DNA of 28,914 nt from Holosporales bacterium (GTDB lineage: Bacteria; Pseudomonadota; Alphaproteobacteria; RUG11792), in contig JAISBC010000007.1 of NCBI GenBank assembly GCA_031266385.1, positions 1-28,914 of the forward strand. The letters are read 5' to 3'. Both the position numbers and the translations under genes were made by a program. The number at the start of each line of letters is the position of its first letter. Position 1 is the stretch's first letter. Below, piece after piece: positions 1 through 8,998 of this stretch. Under the pieces are notes generated by a model. The model searched no databases. It was not told the origin of the DNA and was given only the letters and a program-made list of their open reading frames with translations.

Positions 1-117
1 GAATCTCGGTTAGCGGAATCATAAAAGGCACGAGTTTTTGTTAAACTTCATACGTACTTTATGCGTTCCGCTGCTGTTTTCCTAGTGTTTTCCTATATCT
101 TTATACGAAACTGAGGT

Positions 118-160
118 TAGTAATAGATCTGATTGTTGGGGGATTTGGAGTGGGTCTATT
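118..160. repeat. Arm of a palindromic repeat element (partial)
   Basis: The 19 bases TAGTAATAGATCTGATTGT at 118-136 also occur at 12568-12586, where they open the right arm of the palindromic element. The following bases, ending in GGGTCTA, are a diverged form of the same arm. I do not see the matching opposite arm or a clear copy of the 67-bp core within 1-117, so this is a broken or very diverged copy. Otherwise 1-299 holds no gene I can support, only the AT-rich promoter and leader region of the next gene. Confidence 0.5.
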
Positions 161-299
161 TATTTGGTTTTGAAGATTCAGTGTTTCCCTCAGGACCACA
201 GAATAAGAGTGTTAGATCTGTAAAATTTCTCTCGTTTACCGAAAATTAAATAGTAATCGATTATGATTAGTATAGATATATTAGGGAGGGTATAGTTTT

Positions 300-1177
300 A
301 TGAAAATATATCACAAATTTGCTAACAAGAACGTTGGAAATCCAGGGCTCACAAGGCGTTGGGGGGGGGGGGCTATATGTATAGAGTCCTCTCTTTGTTG
401 CTGCTGCTGATCATATGTTGCCCGTCCAATTGTAGCTCTGCTAATGAAATTAAGATGCCTTATTTTTTGTTGACTTCTTTAAAATTAGTGGATTCGGAAG
501 TATCTAGATGGGCTCGAGCCTCAGCTCTGAGAGGGGACCCACCTCCTATCCTGAGTAGGACAGGGTCTGACGTTCATCATTTGTGTTACCCTGCTCTGGA
601 TGACCTGCCCGTTGAGGTTTCTGGGGTTGAGTTGTCTTCTGGACCTATGGCGAATATAGATCTTTTTTTGATTTGGTTGACTGGGACTGGGGATTTTGCG
701 ACGAGGCCTGTGAAGGGTAAAGTGGATTTGCTAACTGATGCCGAGAAGGATTATCTTGCAGGCTACTGGGCAGAAATTGTTGCAAGGGGATGGGATTACG
801 ATGGCTTGTGGAAGGGTGTGCGCAGGCCAACTTTTGAGGCTTGGAAATCAGGGGCCGATGACGCTCCTGACGCAATTACAAGCCAAGTGCCAGGAGGTTT
901 TTCTGAAGATAATCTTGCTGCCTTATGGCGCTTGACTAGAAGGCTCTACAGTGACAACCAACGGTTCAAGGTGTTGCAGGACGAATATGAGTCTATGAAT
1001 AAGGCGATGAAGGTCCAATATAACGCACTTAAGGAAAAATATAAATCTGAGAAGGAAGCATGTAAGTCAATTGTTTCTGGGTTGATTTGGTTGGCAACTG
1101 GGTTATCCGTGATGATTTGTATTAAACCTTTGCTTTGTAAGTTTTCGTCGCGATGGTCATTTTTTAAACTGATTTGA
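300..1177 (+). CDS. GYW-family secreted, membrane-anchored protein, copy 1 (ATG out of frame through a G run)
   Basis: I do not recognise this family from elsewhere; it is defined by three copies in this window. A Shine-Dalgarno sequence (GGGAGGG, about 288-295) precedes ATG at 300, which encodes a leader shared by all copies (MKIYHKFANKNVGNPG). A run of 12 Gs at 361-372 follows. With 12 Gs the ATG frame stops soon afterwards; 10 or 13 Gs would join it to the long frame that is open from 359 to the TGA at 1175-1177. The body has a hydrophobic signal-peptide core (VLSLLLLLII), an RGDPPP motif, a GYW motif, a charged coiled-coil-like stretch and a C-terminal membrane helix ending in FFKLI. An internal ATG at 377 could give a short signal peptide, but I see no clear Shine-Dalgarno sequence for it. 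It is probably exported and anchored by its C-terminus. The role is unknown. Confidence 0.7.
361..372 (+). repeat. Poly-G tract (12 G) in the signal peptide of GYW copy 1
   Basis: Twelve consecutive Gs lie between the conserved leader and the hydrophobic core. Runs of this length are known to slip during replication in many bacteria. Here 12 leaves the ATG at 300 out of frame, while 10 or 13 restores it. Confidence 0.9.
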
Positions 1178-1287
1178 AGGCTCCAGAATATAGGGGTTCC
1201 TTTTAGATTGAAAATGGAGTGGTCCTTTGGTGGTAATTGGGTTAGTATTTCCCCAGCGATTGCCGGAACCCTGGGTTGTAACTCATC

Positions 1288-3504
1288 TTGGAAAATTCCT
1301 CCGTTTTTTTACGCTCCGGATTATTGGAGAGGGCTTTAATTGGTCTTCCCGTCGCATTCGCCGCCTGGATATTCGATGGCGGAGAAGTCCTCATCTCAGG
1401 CAAACTAAAGATCATTTTACGGGCCGCTGATCCTGGAAATTTCCTACCTCCCATCCGATTCGTCAGGCTCTGTAAGGCGTCATTCGGAGATTTTCTCACA
1501 AAGGCAGTCGACGAGATTTCTTCGAGTAATACCTCGCGAGAGGTCATCGAGTATTCGACGGTATATAGTCCAGCGGATGGAGGGAAAATTACTCTTCGAC
1601 TTCTCTTTTATCCAGAATTTAAAGTATATATTCTCGTGATCGATGAACAGGGCAGCCCTTCTTCTGATCATGTCTTACATTCCATCTTGGATTCCCTCCC
1701 ATTATACATCTGGCAAAAAGATCGAAATTTACGTGTCGTTTATTGTAACAAGACATACTCCGATGCCCTCGAAACTTCGAAGGATGCCGTCATCGAAAAG
1801 AATCTAAATTTATTGACGACCCCGAAATATAATTCATTCTCATCTTCGGGATACAATCAAAACGCCTCAAAACCAAAGAAATTCAATGAACACGTCGTAA
1901 TAAATGGGGAGCGGAGATTTTTGGATGTTACTGAGCTCCCACTCACCGGAAACGTCCCAGCGACCGGTTTTGCGATCGATATTACCAACCTCGAATCCAT
2001 TCAAAAAGAATATGAAAATTATAAAAAGCAGACTGAAGACACGTTAAATAATATTTCAATTCCGATCGCGATTTTCGATGAACAGACCAAGCTCGTCTTC
2101 GCCAATGATACTTTCGTTAAATTATTTGGATCCGATTGGCAGGGAGAATATTTCGGGAAGAAATTTGCCGATATTCTGGATCCTCTATTTGATAATGGGA
2201 CGATCGTGAGTTTCGATGGAAGCGTCGATTATAAAGAACAGTTCAAACAGCTATTCCTAAATATTATCGAGCCGTACCATACCTCGCTGCATCTAAAGGG
2301 TGGGAAATTCATGAATATCGGCATATCTCCGAATCGCGGTGGTGGTCTCATCGTAATATGCGAAGATATTTCGGATAAGGTGGCCCTCGAGCGGGAGGTA
2401 CACTCCATTTCGGCCGTGCAACGGGAAACTCTTGGGCATCTGAGGGAGGGAGTCATCGTATTCGGAACGGATATTCGAATCAGAATGACGAACCCGGCGG
2501 TCAAGGCCATCTGGAATGTTAGTGATACGGCGGCGATCGCTGGCCTCCATTTGCAGGATTTTTTCAGGATGTCGATGGGATGCTTCGAATCCACTGTCGA
2601 TGCAGAAAAATTTGCGGAGGGCCTGATAAATACGGCAATACAGAGGATTGAATTTTCTTCGACAACTTCTTTATCGAATGACAAAACGATAGATTATAGC
2701 TATGTCCCCCTACCAGATGGATTTCATCTGATCCGGTTTTTTGATGCGACAGATCGGGCGAATCTAGAGAAAACACTCACAGAAAAGACGGAGGTTATAT
2801 CTAGGGTAGATCATATGAAGGAGCGCTTGGTATCCAACATTTCTTTGGCCCTGAGGGGGCCACTGATCACGATCATGGGATTCGCCGATATATTGGAAAA
2901 AAAGTATTTCGGAGAAATGAATGAGAAGCAATCAAGATATTTTCAGGGGATTGTGGATTCCGCCAAAAAACTGGATGAAATTATTGAGACTCTGACGGAT
3001 TTGTCGGGTCTCGAGGCCGGGAATGCGGCCTTGAATCGCAGGGAAGTCCTCGTCTCAGATTTCGTAAAGAATTCGATCGAATTTTTTAACGAAAGAATTA
3101 TGGGGTCCAGAGTGGAAATTCATTCTGAGATCGATTCGACCGATGCTGGGGAAGTCATTTTTATCGACGAAAATGCTATGAAGCAGGCTATCTTCCATAT
3201 TTTGGTACGAGCGATTAGAATGGATCCTCAAAATGAAATGGGAATTACGATCTCGACGAATCGAACGACTGAAAATGAACTTGAGATCAGCATTGAGATG
3301 AGCGATCAACCCTCAGAAGATGAAATTCAACTTCTTCAGCAATCTTTAAGGAGTTTATATACGATAGGAAAAACGACCGATCCCGGAGAATTCGGGATAA
3401 TCCTGGCGAATGGGATCATCAGACTCCATGGAGGGAAGCTATCGTTTTCACCCCGAGAAACTGACGGCCTAATCAGAATTATCTGCCAAATTCCATACTT
3501 TTGA
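1288..3504 (+). CDS. DivL-like multi-PAS histidine kinase homologue with degenerate catalytic motifs
   Basis: The 738-residue protein has three PAS-like segments at about 133-235, 252-365 and 380-490. A coiled linker and a HisKA-like dimerisation domain (about 510-575) follow, then a decayed ATPase-like domain. The H-box reads NISLALRGPL with Leu520 where kinases have the phospho-accepting His; Caulobacter DivL has Tyr there. The N-box Asn is replaced by Arg641, and the G1 DxG motif is not recognisable; only a G2-like stretch ending in HGG remains. It is therefore probably not a working autokinase. DivL is a cell-cycle pseudokinase that acts on CckA, and a similar scaffold or sensor role is an inference. 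The start is uncertain: the frame opens after a stop at 1279-1281 and the first start codon is TTG at 1288 without a Shine-Dalgarno sequence, so the N-terminus may be damaged. Confidence 0.8.
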   Translation: MENSSVFLRSGLLERALIGLPVAFAAWIFDGGEVLISGKLKIILRAADPGNFLPPIRFVRLCKASFGDFLTKAVDEISSSNTSREVIEYSTVYSPADGGKITLRLLFYPEFKVYILVIDEQGSPSSDHVLHSILDSLPLYIWQKDRNLRVVYCNKTYSDALETSKDAVIEKNLNLLTTPKYNSFSSSGYNQNASKPKKFNEHVVINGERRFLDVTELPLTGNVPATGFAIDITNLESIQKEYENYKKQTEDTLNNISIPIAIFDEQTKLVFANDTFVKLFGSDWQGEYFGKKFADILDPLFDNGTIVSFDGSVDYKEQFKQLFLNIIEPYHTSLHLKGGKFMNIGISPNRGGGLIVICEDISDKVALEREVHSISAVQRETLGHLREGVIVFGTDIRIRMTNPAVKAIWNVSDTAAIAGLHLQDFFRMSMGCFESTVDAEKFAEGLINTAIQRIEFSSTTSLSNDKTIDYSYVPLPDGFHLIRFFDATDRANLEKTLTEKTEVISRVDHMKERLVSNISLALRGPLITIMGFADILEKKYFGEMNEKQSRYFQGIVDSAKKLDEIIETLTDLSGLEAGNAALNRREVLVSDFVKNSIEFFNERIMGSRVEIHSEIDSTDAGEVIFIDENAMKQAIFHILVRAIRMDPQNEMGITISTNRTTENELEISIEMSDQPSEDEIQLLQQSLRSLYTIGKTTDPGEFGIILANGIIRLHGGKLSFSPRETDGLIRIICQIPYF

Positions 3505-3793
3505 ATTTGTATAAAAATATCAACATGCCTGAAGATATCAGTTATCGGAATCATAGAAAAGATCTGTTGCAAAAGCATTTCGAAAATCGCATGTGCAGTT
3601 TATGGGGATCAACTAACATTCTGATACCACCAATTCTTGCTATACGGCCTTTAATATTGGGAAAAATTTTCAGAGATAGAGAGCAATTGGTGGCTAAAGC
3701 CCCAAATATGCATATCATTAGTCTTATGCAACAGGGCCAATATGTCTTATTTGCAGATCTCATCTATCTTTAATTGAAAACTCTCGAAAATGT

Positions 3794-4924
3794 TTAGTAT
3801 GACTGACACCTTGCTTTAAGGAATCCGGCTAAAGCACTCACAATCTGGCTGATTTCAGTTTGTTCATTGGAAAAGGCTTCATCTACACGATCGGCGATCC
3901 ATTGTTCGACTACTCTGAACGGAAGCTCCTTCGACGGATATGAAATGAGTGGCACTTTGAAGGTAAACGAGGCCTCCAGAGAATGAGGTTTACTTGTTAA
4001 CGCGGGATAGATAGATGTCGTGCTATCATTAGTTGTATCAGCCGTAAATCTGAAGATGATAGATGAATGACGCTCGTCAGGAGAATTTCCCTGCCTGGAT
4101 GGCGGTTCCGACACCGTGCGAGCCTCAGAAGTTGTCAGCCTCGTCAGATCAGCGGCGCCACGAGTTATTCCGTAATCAGCTCGATCAACTCCGGCCATCA
4201 CGGCCATATCCATCATAATCTGAGTGAAATCGATGACGTTCGCCCAACAGGGCCTGGAGAAACTATGTTTTGCGGCCACATCTCGCTCCATCATGGAAGA
4301 AATTATTCTTTCTACTGGATCTGTGCTCTGAGATGATGTACAATCAATTAGCGGGATGATTGGGTCTCGTGTTCTTACGTCGCCGAGCGTAGTCATAAGC
4401 TCTGCGGGGTCTTCAAATGCATCGTACATATTTTCCAGCGATTTATCCGAAGCGTATGGTATCTCTCCTGTCGTATAAGCGTTAGCTAAATCTTTCAGGC
4501 GTCTGGTTGCCGTGCAACAACAGCGGCCGATACTGGCGGGGACCGTTAACCTGCTAGGAATATCTGGGAAACGACGAAGTAGCTCGCTTTGAGGAATTCC
4601 GAGAGACAATCCGTAAGCAGCGTAAGTTCCGGCCGAAAGGCCTATAACAAGATCCGCATAATGTGACAGAGGATGACCTAACTCGGTTTCTAGCCTGCAG
4701 ACCATGCTCATGATAGCTTTGAGCTGGGTCTTCCCATCAGCCTCGCAAACGACGACGACACCAGTTTTTGTGGAAGTGAGTAGCTCCAGTTGTCGAAACA
4801 ACTTACATGATATTTGATCATTACTTTCAATCTCTCTAATCAAACTCGCAGATTGGCCAGAGGAGGTCCAGGCCACGAGGGAGCACGAAATTATACACAG
4901 ATTGCGTAAAAATTCGTTTTTCAC
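3794..4924 (-). CDS. Secreted patatin-like phospholipase (putative)
   Basis: The 376-residue protein starts at GTG (4924) with a signal peptide ending near SGQSA. Residues about 55-110 follow the patatin layout: a beta strand (GVVVVCEADG), a helix ending in a LETELGHPLS-like segment, then ADLVIGLSAGTYAAYG, in which GLSAG matches the GxSxG nucleophile elbow. Patatins use a Ser-Asp dyad and cleave membrane lipids; in intracellular bacteria they are often secreted effectors. The glycine-rich oxyanion loop is not canonical and I cannot place the catalytic Asp, so activity is uncertain. The region from about residue 250 on is Ser/Thr-rich and unrecognised. It faces away from the kinase gene and stands alone. 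No strong Shine-Dalgarno sequence precedes the GTG. Confidence 0.55.
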   Translation of the reverse strand: MKNEFLRNLCIISCSLVAWTSSGQSASLIREIESNDQISCKLFRQLELLTSTKTGVVVVCEADGKTQLKAIMSMVCRLETELGHPLSHYADLVIGLSAGTYAAYGLSLGIPQSELLRRFPDIPSRLTVPASIGRCCCTATRRLKDLANAYTTGEIPYASDKSLENMYDAFEDPAELMTTLGDVRTRDPIIPLIDCTSSQSTDPVERIISSMMERDVAAKHSFSRPCWANVIDFTQIMMDMAVMAGVDRADYGITRGAADLTRLTTSEARTVSEPPSRQGNSPDERHSSIIFRFTADTTNDSTTSIYPALTSKPHSLEASFTFKVPLISYPSKELPFRVVEQWIADRVDEAFSNEQTEISQIVSALAGFLKARCQSY

Positions 4925-5038
4925 TCAGATATGCCATAAAAAATAATGTTGTCGTCGGTAATTAGTGTAAGTAAAAACAATTAATGATTAATTAATCGAA
5001 GGTGAAAAAAACCATTTTTTAAAAAAGGAGAAAGAATT

Positions 5039-5452
5039 ATGAACAAGTTATTTACGTTGAAGATCGAATCGGATAAGGGAGTCGCTCTTATTTCGAGGAA
5101 CGCCACTCAAACCCTGTTCCCAATCGACAAATTCGATATTCCGAGAAATCTCAATATGGAACCAATCGCTGGACAACGAGGCGAAATCAAACAAAAATGT
5201 TGTATAGAGACTCAGGATATTCCGGACGTATCGCTGCTCAAGAGCGGTGACTGCTTTAAAATTTCTTCATTAATCGAGGTTAGGCAATATGGCACGGACA
5301 GTCCGGCCATGAAGTATGTCGACGATTCGTTGGAGACCGGGGATGGATTCGTGACATTCCGCCCCATCTTTTCGATGATTCTCACAAATTTTAAATGCAA
5401 ATCGGATAATTTCGGGAAAGCAACATGGAGCCTAGAATTTGAAGAGTTATAA
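5039..5452 (+). CDS. Uncharacterised 137-residue protein
   Basis: The ATG at 5039 follows a good Shine-Dalgarno sequence (AAAAAAGGAG, spacing about 8), so the gene is probably translated. The protein has no signal peptide or membrane helix and alternates polar and hydrophobic residues as an all-beta protein would. Two cysteines (KQKCC) lie near the middle and the end is WSLEFEEL. The pattern is loosely like small phage tail or baseplate proteins, and a GTA-type capsid gene lies 3 kb away, but I cannot name a family. Its own upstream region (4925-5038) is AT-rich and divergent from the patatin-like gene. Confidence 0.6.
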   Translation: MNKLFTLKIESDKGVALISRNATQTLFPIDKFDIPRNLNMEPIAGQRGEIKQKCCIETQDIPDVSLLKSGDCFKISSLIEVRQYGTDSPAMKYVDDSLETGDGFVTFRPIFSMILTNFKCKSDNFGKATWSLEFEEL

Positions 5453-5481
5453 ATTCTGAAGGTCAATATTTTCGGAACCGA

Positions 5482-5982
5482 TCATCCCCTCATGATGGAT
5501 GATACTATTGCGCTCTTAGCCAAGGCGTCTGCATCTTCATTATAGGCGCAACCAGAATGCCCCTTAACGAGGAGCCAGTCTATATCTTTCCCACTGGATA
5601 CATCCAGCAGGAGCTGCCACAAATCCTGATTCTTAACTGGAACTCCAGCACTCGAAATCCAATTGGTTATCCTCCACTTATCTATCCATTTTGTAATTCC
5701 ATTTAGAACGTATGAACTGTCGGTATACAGAGAAATTTTAATATTTTTCGGCAGAACTCGAAGGCCCTCGATTGCGGCCAATAACTCCATACGATTATTT
5801 GTCGTAGCAGTATCAAAACCAGAAAGAATGGCCTTACTATGGCGCAGGATTAGAATACACCCCCACCCTCCAGGTCCAGGATTTCCGCTACATGCTCCAT
5901 CAGTGTATACGGAAATGCTATCCCCATCACTCAACTCCCTAATGAACTCATCAATTTCAACCTGCTTTACAGTCTTTTCCAC
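5482..5982 (-). CDS. rnhA: Ribonuclease HI
   Basis: RNase HI degrades the RNA strand of RNA-DNA hybrids (R-loops, Okazaki primers) in the cytoplasm. The 166-residue protein carries the metal-binding carboxylates in their usual settings: Asp28 in YTDGACSGNPGPGGWG, Glu66 in NNRMELLA, Asp88 in YTDSSYV, the late KGHSG segment, and an Asp in DADALA. It has about 22 residues more at the N-terminus than the short E. coli enzyme, ending near DGDS. The ATG at 5982 lies 21 bases downstream of the porin stop on the same strand, so the two may share a transcript. The gene is complete. Confidence 0.95.
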   Translation of the reverse strand: MEKTVKQVEIDEFIRELSDGDSISVYTDGACSGNPGPGGWGCILILRHSKAILSGFDTATTNNRMELLAAIEGLRVLPKNIKISLYTDSSYVLNGITKWIDKWRITNWISSAGVPVKNQDLWQLLLDVSSGKDIDWLLVKGHSGCAYNEDADALAKSAIVSSIMRG

Positions 5983-6003
5983 GACTAATTTTTTCCAACA
6001 GAC

Positions 6004-7506
6004 TTAGAAGCTAATTTTAGCACCGACGGCGATGAATGTCGCAGTCTGTTTCTTGATAGCATTCTTCTTGGCGCGCACCAAATTATACACAGAACAAGCA
6101 TAATCGCAAGACTTAGTCGAAATCTGATCCAATTCTCCGAAGAATTTGAGTCCCGGACAAACGAGATATTCAACGGATAATGTGTAGATATTTCCGGATG
6201 CGTTTTGACCAGCCGTCACCTTCCTGTGTGTCCTGTTATAGACTCCAGTAAATGTCCACTGCTTCCAGATATATCTGGTACCAACGTTCCAGGCATAACC
6301 TGCATTACCGTCCTTCGCCACCAAGAATCCACCCGGTATTACGGCTTTATTATCACTCGACATGAATTCTGAATCCTTTGGTAACCTGGATTTTCCATTA
6401 TGCAAAAATCCAGCCCCGAATGCCCAGTTGTTATAGGCCACGGTTCCAGAAATGTAGAAAGCCTTGGCATTCCTTAGTTTTATACGTCTTGGAACGGGGG
6501 TCGATGCCTCGATGGCTGGTTCATATCCTTCTTCCCCCTCGGTTCCGACGGCATCTTTCTTGTCGACAACATCGCCGACATAGCAATTAGTCTCGGTAGG
6601 CTTGGAGTCCTCCGTCAGGAAGGCGGCCCCAAACTGAGTGGACCATCCGTTCATAAAGTCGTGAGTATGCTTCAAACCGATAGCGTACCCGTTCCTACCG
6701 GACGGCCGTTCGGAATCTTTATCCCCCTTAACGAAGAGCCCGGGATCATTCCCAAGGGAGCTATCTCCAGTACCCCCATCTTTAGCGGCGTGCCCAATGT
6801 GTTTCGTATCGGGAGTCACGGAGATTCCAGCCTGGAACCCGCTAATCGTCGGCGTATAATAAACCATCTTGGTCGCTTTGTTGGAGAAGCCCAAGAGGTA
6901 TACCGGGCTGATCACACCGGTCGCATATTCGAGATCGAAGGGGTAGGCTCCGTCGGCTCCATATATACCGCCCATGAGCTGTTGCCCACCGCACATGAAG
7001 GTCGACTCAGGCCCCCTGACGTTTCCGGCATTAATCGTTCCAAAATTATCTCTTTCGAACGAGATATAGGCCTTATCGATGCCTGTATCTCCTTTCATGG
7101 CATCCAACGATAGGAATGCCCCATAAAACCATCCGTTGGTGAGGGTTCCCTTTGCTGAGAAATTAACCTCAGCTTCTCCGGCACACATCCTCGCACAGGA
7201 AGTATCTTTAGCGGTCTCAGCAGTAGATTTCTGATCGGTCTTTATTTGCTTTGGAGCATCGCTTCCGTCGTAATATGTTATATCTGGCGAAGCATTCCCA
7301 ACGTGAAAAGCAGCAGATCCAGAGATATCGAATTCTGGATTTCCACCCTTCCCTAGTTTTAATGCTCGATTTTCTTTCTCAGGTTTCTCTTCCTTTTTTT
7401 CCTCTACCTGCTTAGCGGCATCCTGATCATCAGAGTCAGAATCCTCCGCAAAACACCCCATCGGCATCCATAGAACGCTCAACAGCGCGCAGACAATTAT
7501 CTTCAT
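6004..7506 (-). CDS. Outer-membrane porin (alphaproteobacterial type)
   Basis: This is a trimeric-type beta-barrel porin for passive diffusion of small solutes. I chose ATG at 7506 because MKIIVCALLSVLWMPMGCFA is a clean signal peptide and GGGAGAG lies about 9 bases upstream; the frame extends to 7533. The mature protein begins with a very acidic, then Lys/Glu-rich tether (about residues 21-50). After this come porin features: KLGKGGNPEFDISGSAAF, the segment SFERDNFGTINAGNVRGPES for loop/constriction, PTISGFQAGISVTPDT, many aromatic girdle residues, and a C-terminal strand ending AVGAKISF with the terminal Phe needed for barrel assembly. Several cysteines, including CARMCAGE, are unusual for porins. 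It is probably a major surface protein. Confidence 0.9.
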   Translation of the reverse strand: MKIIVCALLSVLWMPMGCFAEDSDSDDQDAAKQVEEKKEEKPEKENRALKLGKGGNPEFDISGSAAFHVGNASPDITYYDGSDAPKQIKTDQKSTAETAKDTSCARMCAGEAEVNFSAKGTLTNGWFYGAFLSLDAMKGDTGIDKAYISFERDNFGTINAGNVRGPESTFMCGGQQLMGGIYGADGAYPFDLEYATGVISPVYLLGFSNKATKMVYYTPTISGFQAGISVTPDTKHIGHAAKDGGTGDSSLGNDPGLFVKGDKDSERPSGRNGYAIGLKHTHDFMNGWSTQFGAAFLTEDSKPTETNCYVGDVVDKKDAVGTEGEEGYEPAIEASTPVPRRIKLRNAKAFYISGTVAYNNWAFGAGFLHNGKSRLPKDSEFMSSDNKAVIPGGFLVAKDGNAGYAWNVGTRYIWKQWTFTGVYNRTHRKVTAGQNASGNIYTLSVEYLVCPGLKFFGELDQISTKSCDYACSVYNLVRAKKNAIKKQTATFIAVGAKISF

Positions 7507-7587
7507 TACCGTTCTCTCCCACGCGAACTCCACGTGCCAATTTTAGGCATTTTAGAGATATTAGTTCAAGCATTAAGAGGAATTAAG

Positions 7588-7616
7588 CGATAACATTGAT
7601 AAAAATCATGTGTCAA
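7588..7616 (-). promoter_or_regulatory. Likely sigma-70 promoter of the porin gene
   Basis: Read on the minus strand, TTGACA (7616-7611) is followed after 17 bases by TTATCG (7593-7588), about 80 bases upstream of the chosen porin ATG. The -35 is perfect and the spacing ideal; the -10 is weak. The rest of 7507-7803 is AT-rich and holds no gene I can support. Confidence 0.45.
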
Positions 7617-7803
7617 AAATGAATCAGATTCTCTCGAAATGCTGACTGATTTTGCCGAGATTCTCACTAAAAAGCCAGGCAATTACCTTCATAATTCTGA
7701 ATGGAATATATTTTTTTTCTTTATGGGACAAAAAATAATTTGCATACAGTATGTTGAAAGCAATACCCTAAATTTAGATCCCGGTTATTCCAGAGAATTC
7801 AAA

Positions 7804-7879
7804 TGGTGGTCACAACAGGACTCGAACCTGTGACAACTGCGATGTGAACGCAGTGCTCTACCAACTGAGCTATGTGACC
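7804..7879 (-). tRNA. tRNA-Val (anticodon CAC), CCA encoded
   Basis: On the minus strand the 76-nt cloverleaf has acceptor GGTCACA/TGTGACC, a D-arm with AGTTGGTA, an anticodon stem CTGCG/CGCAG with loop TTCACAT (anticodon CAC, valine), a T-arm ACAGG/CCTGT with TTCGAGT, discriminator A and an encoded CCA end at 7806-7804. Confidence 0.97.
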
Positions 7880-8016
7880 TTCATTTCGCATCTCTTTTCC
7901 GGCCATACTCACTTTTTATCTTTTCTCACTCCGGACTAAAAAAAATCACCGGGATCGCAATAGGAATGAGTATGTCTCATTTTATAACACTTAATTTGTA
8001 ATTAGGAGGAAAAATC

Positions 8017-8985
8017 ATGAATATCAGAGATGAAAGACCAGCCATCCCGGCAGATCCAGCATCCTTGGACATCAAAAAATTCATAGCGTACCTAAAGGGG
8101 AACAGAGATGAGCAGGAGGAAATGAATATCCCGACCTCAATATCAACGTCGATAACCGATCGCATCCAATCTCTGTGCCCAATTAAGGCCCTCTCGAGGG
8201 TGACGTATACGACGAGCGATCGCCTCGATGTCGTCGTAGATTTCGATGAAAATGAAACATCCGGATGGGTCACCAATGAGCTTATTCGGAACGATGAGTT
8301 GGCGTCGATCTCTAAAGTTTCGATTCATCTTCATCAGCTCTTTGCGAAACCAAAAGTTGCGCATTCTCTCCTTGATGATCATTCCATCAAGGTCGAGGAG
8401 TTCATTAAGGATAAGATCACGATCCAAATGGCCGCCTCAGAGAATAAGTCTTTTTTGTATGGAGATGGAGTTTCGCAACCGAAGGGCATCTTGACATATG
8501 AAATATCGACCGATGAGCCGGCCCCCAAGGCGATTCAAGGTATAGTCGGCGGGAATATCGGAGAAATTTCGGATTACTCGAAGATAGTCGAGCTTATGGA
8601 GCTATTGCCATCGAAATATCTCTCGGGGGCAACTTGGATAATGTCTCGGAATGCGGCGTCTCACATCCGTACGATTAAGGATGAAACGACCAGGAAATTC
8701 CTGTGGCAAAATTCGATAGCTCATGGAGTTCCGGATACACTCCTCGGGTATCCCGTCGTCATATGTGATGACATGCCCAAGGTTAGCGAAGAAAAGGACG
8801 ATCGAAGCGTCCCCGTACTGTTCGCAAATCTGTATGAGGGATATCAGATCGCTGAGAAACCGACCATCACGATCCTCAAGGACCCGTATAATTCAAAACC
8901 ATTCATTGAATTTTACGCGACTAAAAGGGTAGGCGGGGATGTAGTGAACTTCGATGCAATAAAGGCACTAGTCCTCACCAAGTAG
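8017..8985 (+). CDS. HK97-fold major capsid protein of gene-transfer-agent type
   Basis: The 322-residue protein follows the capsid of the Rhodobacter GTA (product g5) as I recall it. Matching features are an IxLHxLxAxPKxxxxLLDD segment (about 103-121), SFLYGDGVSQPKGIL (145-159), an FLW...LLGYPVVICDDMP stretch, GYQIAEKPTITILKDPY, and near the end FYATKRVGGDV, which is almost the GTA sequence. The start is ATG at 8017 after a strong AGGAGG. It is shorter than usual because most of the N-terminal scaffolding (delta) region is missing: only about 40 residues precede the SISTSITDRI helix. No portal, protease, terminase or tail gene is adjacent, so this is an isolated GTA relic or a domesticated shell protein. 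The frame is intact. Confidence 0.85.
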   Translation: MNIRDERPAIPADPASLDIKKFIAYLKGNRDEQEEMNIPTSISTSITDRIQSLCPIKALSRVTYTTSDRLDVVVDFDENETSGWVTNELIRNDELASISKVSIHLHQLFAKPKVAHSLLDDHSIKVEEFIKDKITIQMAASENKSFLYGDGVSQPKGILTYEISTDEPAPKAIQGIVGGNIGEISDYSKIVELMELLPSKYLSGATWIMSRNAASHIRTIKDETTRKFLWQNSIAHGVPDTLLGYPVVICDDMPKVSEEKDDRSVPVLFANLYEGYQIAEKPTITILKDPYNSKPFIEFYATKRVGGDVVNFDAIKALVLTK

Positions 8986-8998
8986 GATCCTCACGATC

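Noticed and set aside
3501..3773. A 90-codon open frame after the kinase gene
   Set aside because: It overlaps the kinase stop, has no Shine-Dalgarno sequence, and its composition resembles no family I know; the 3505-3793 gap is better treated as intergenic.
6661..7113. Plus-strand open frame of 150 codons inside the porin gene
   Set aside because: It is antisense to a clear porin; the low stop frequency follows from porin codon usage.
7639..7833. Plus-strand open frame running into the tRNA
   Set aside because: It ends inside the antisense of tRNA-Val and is AT-rich with a poly-Phe stretch; chance frame.
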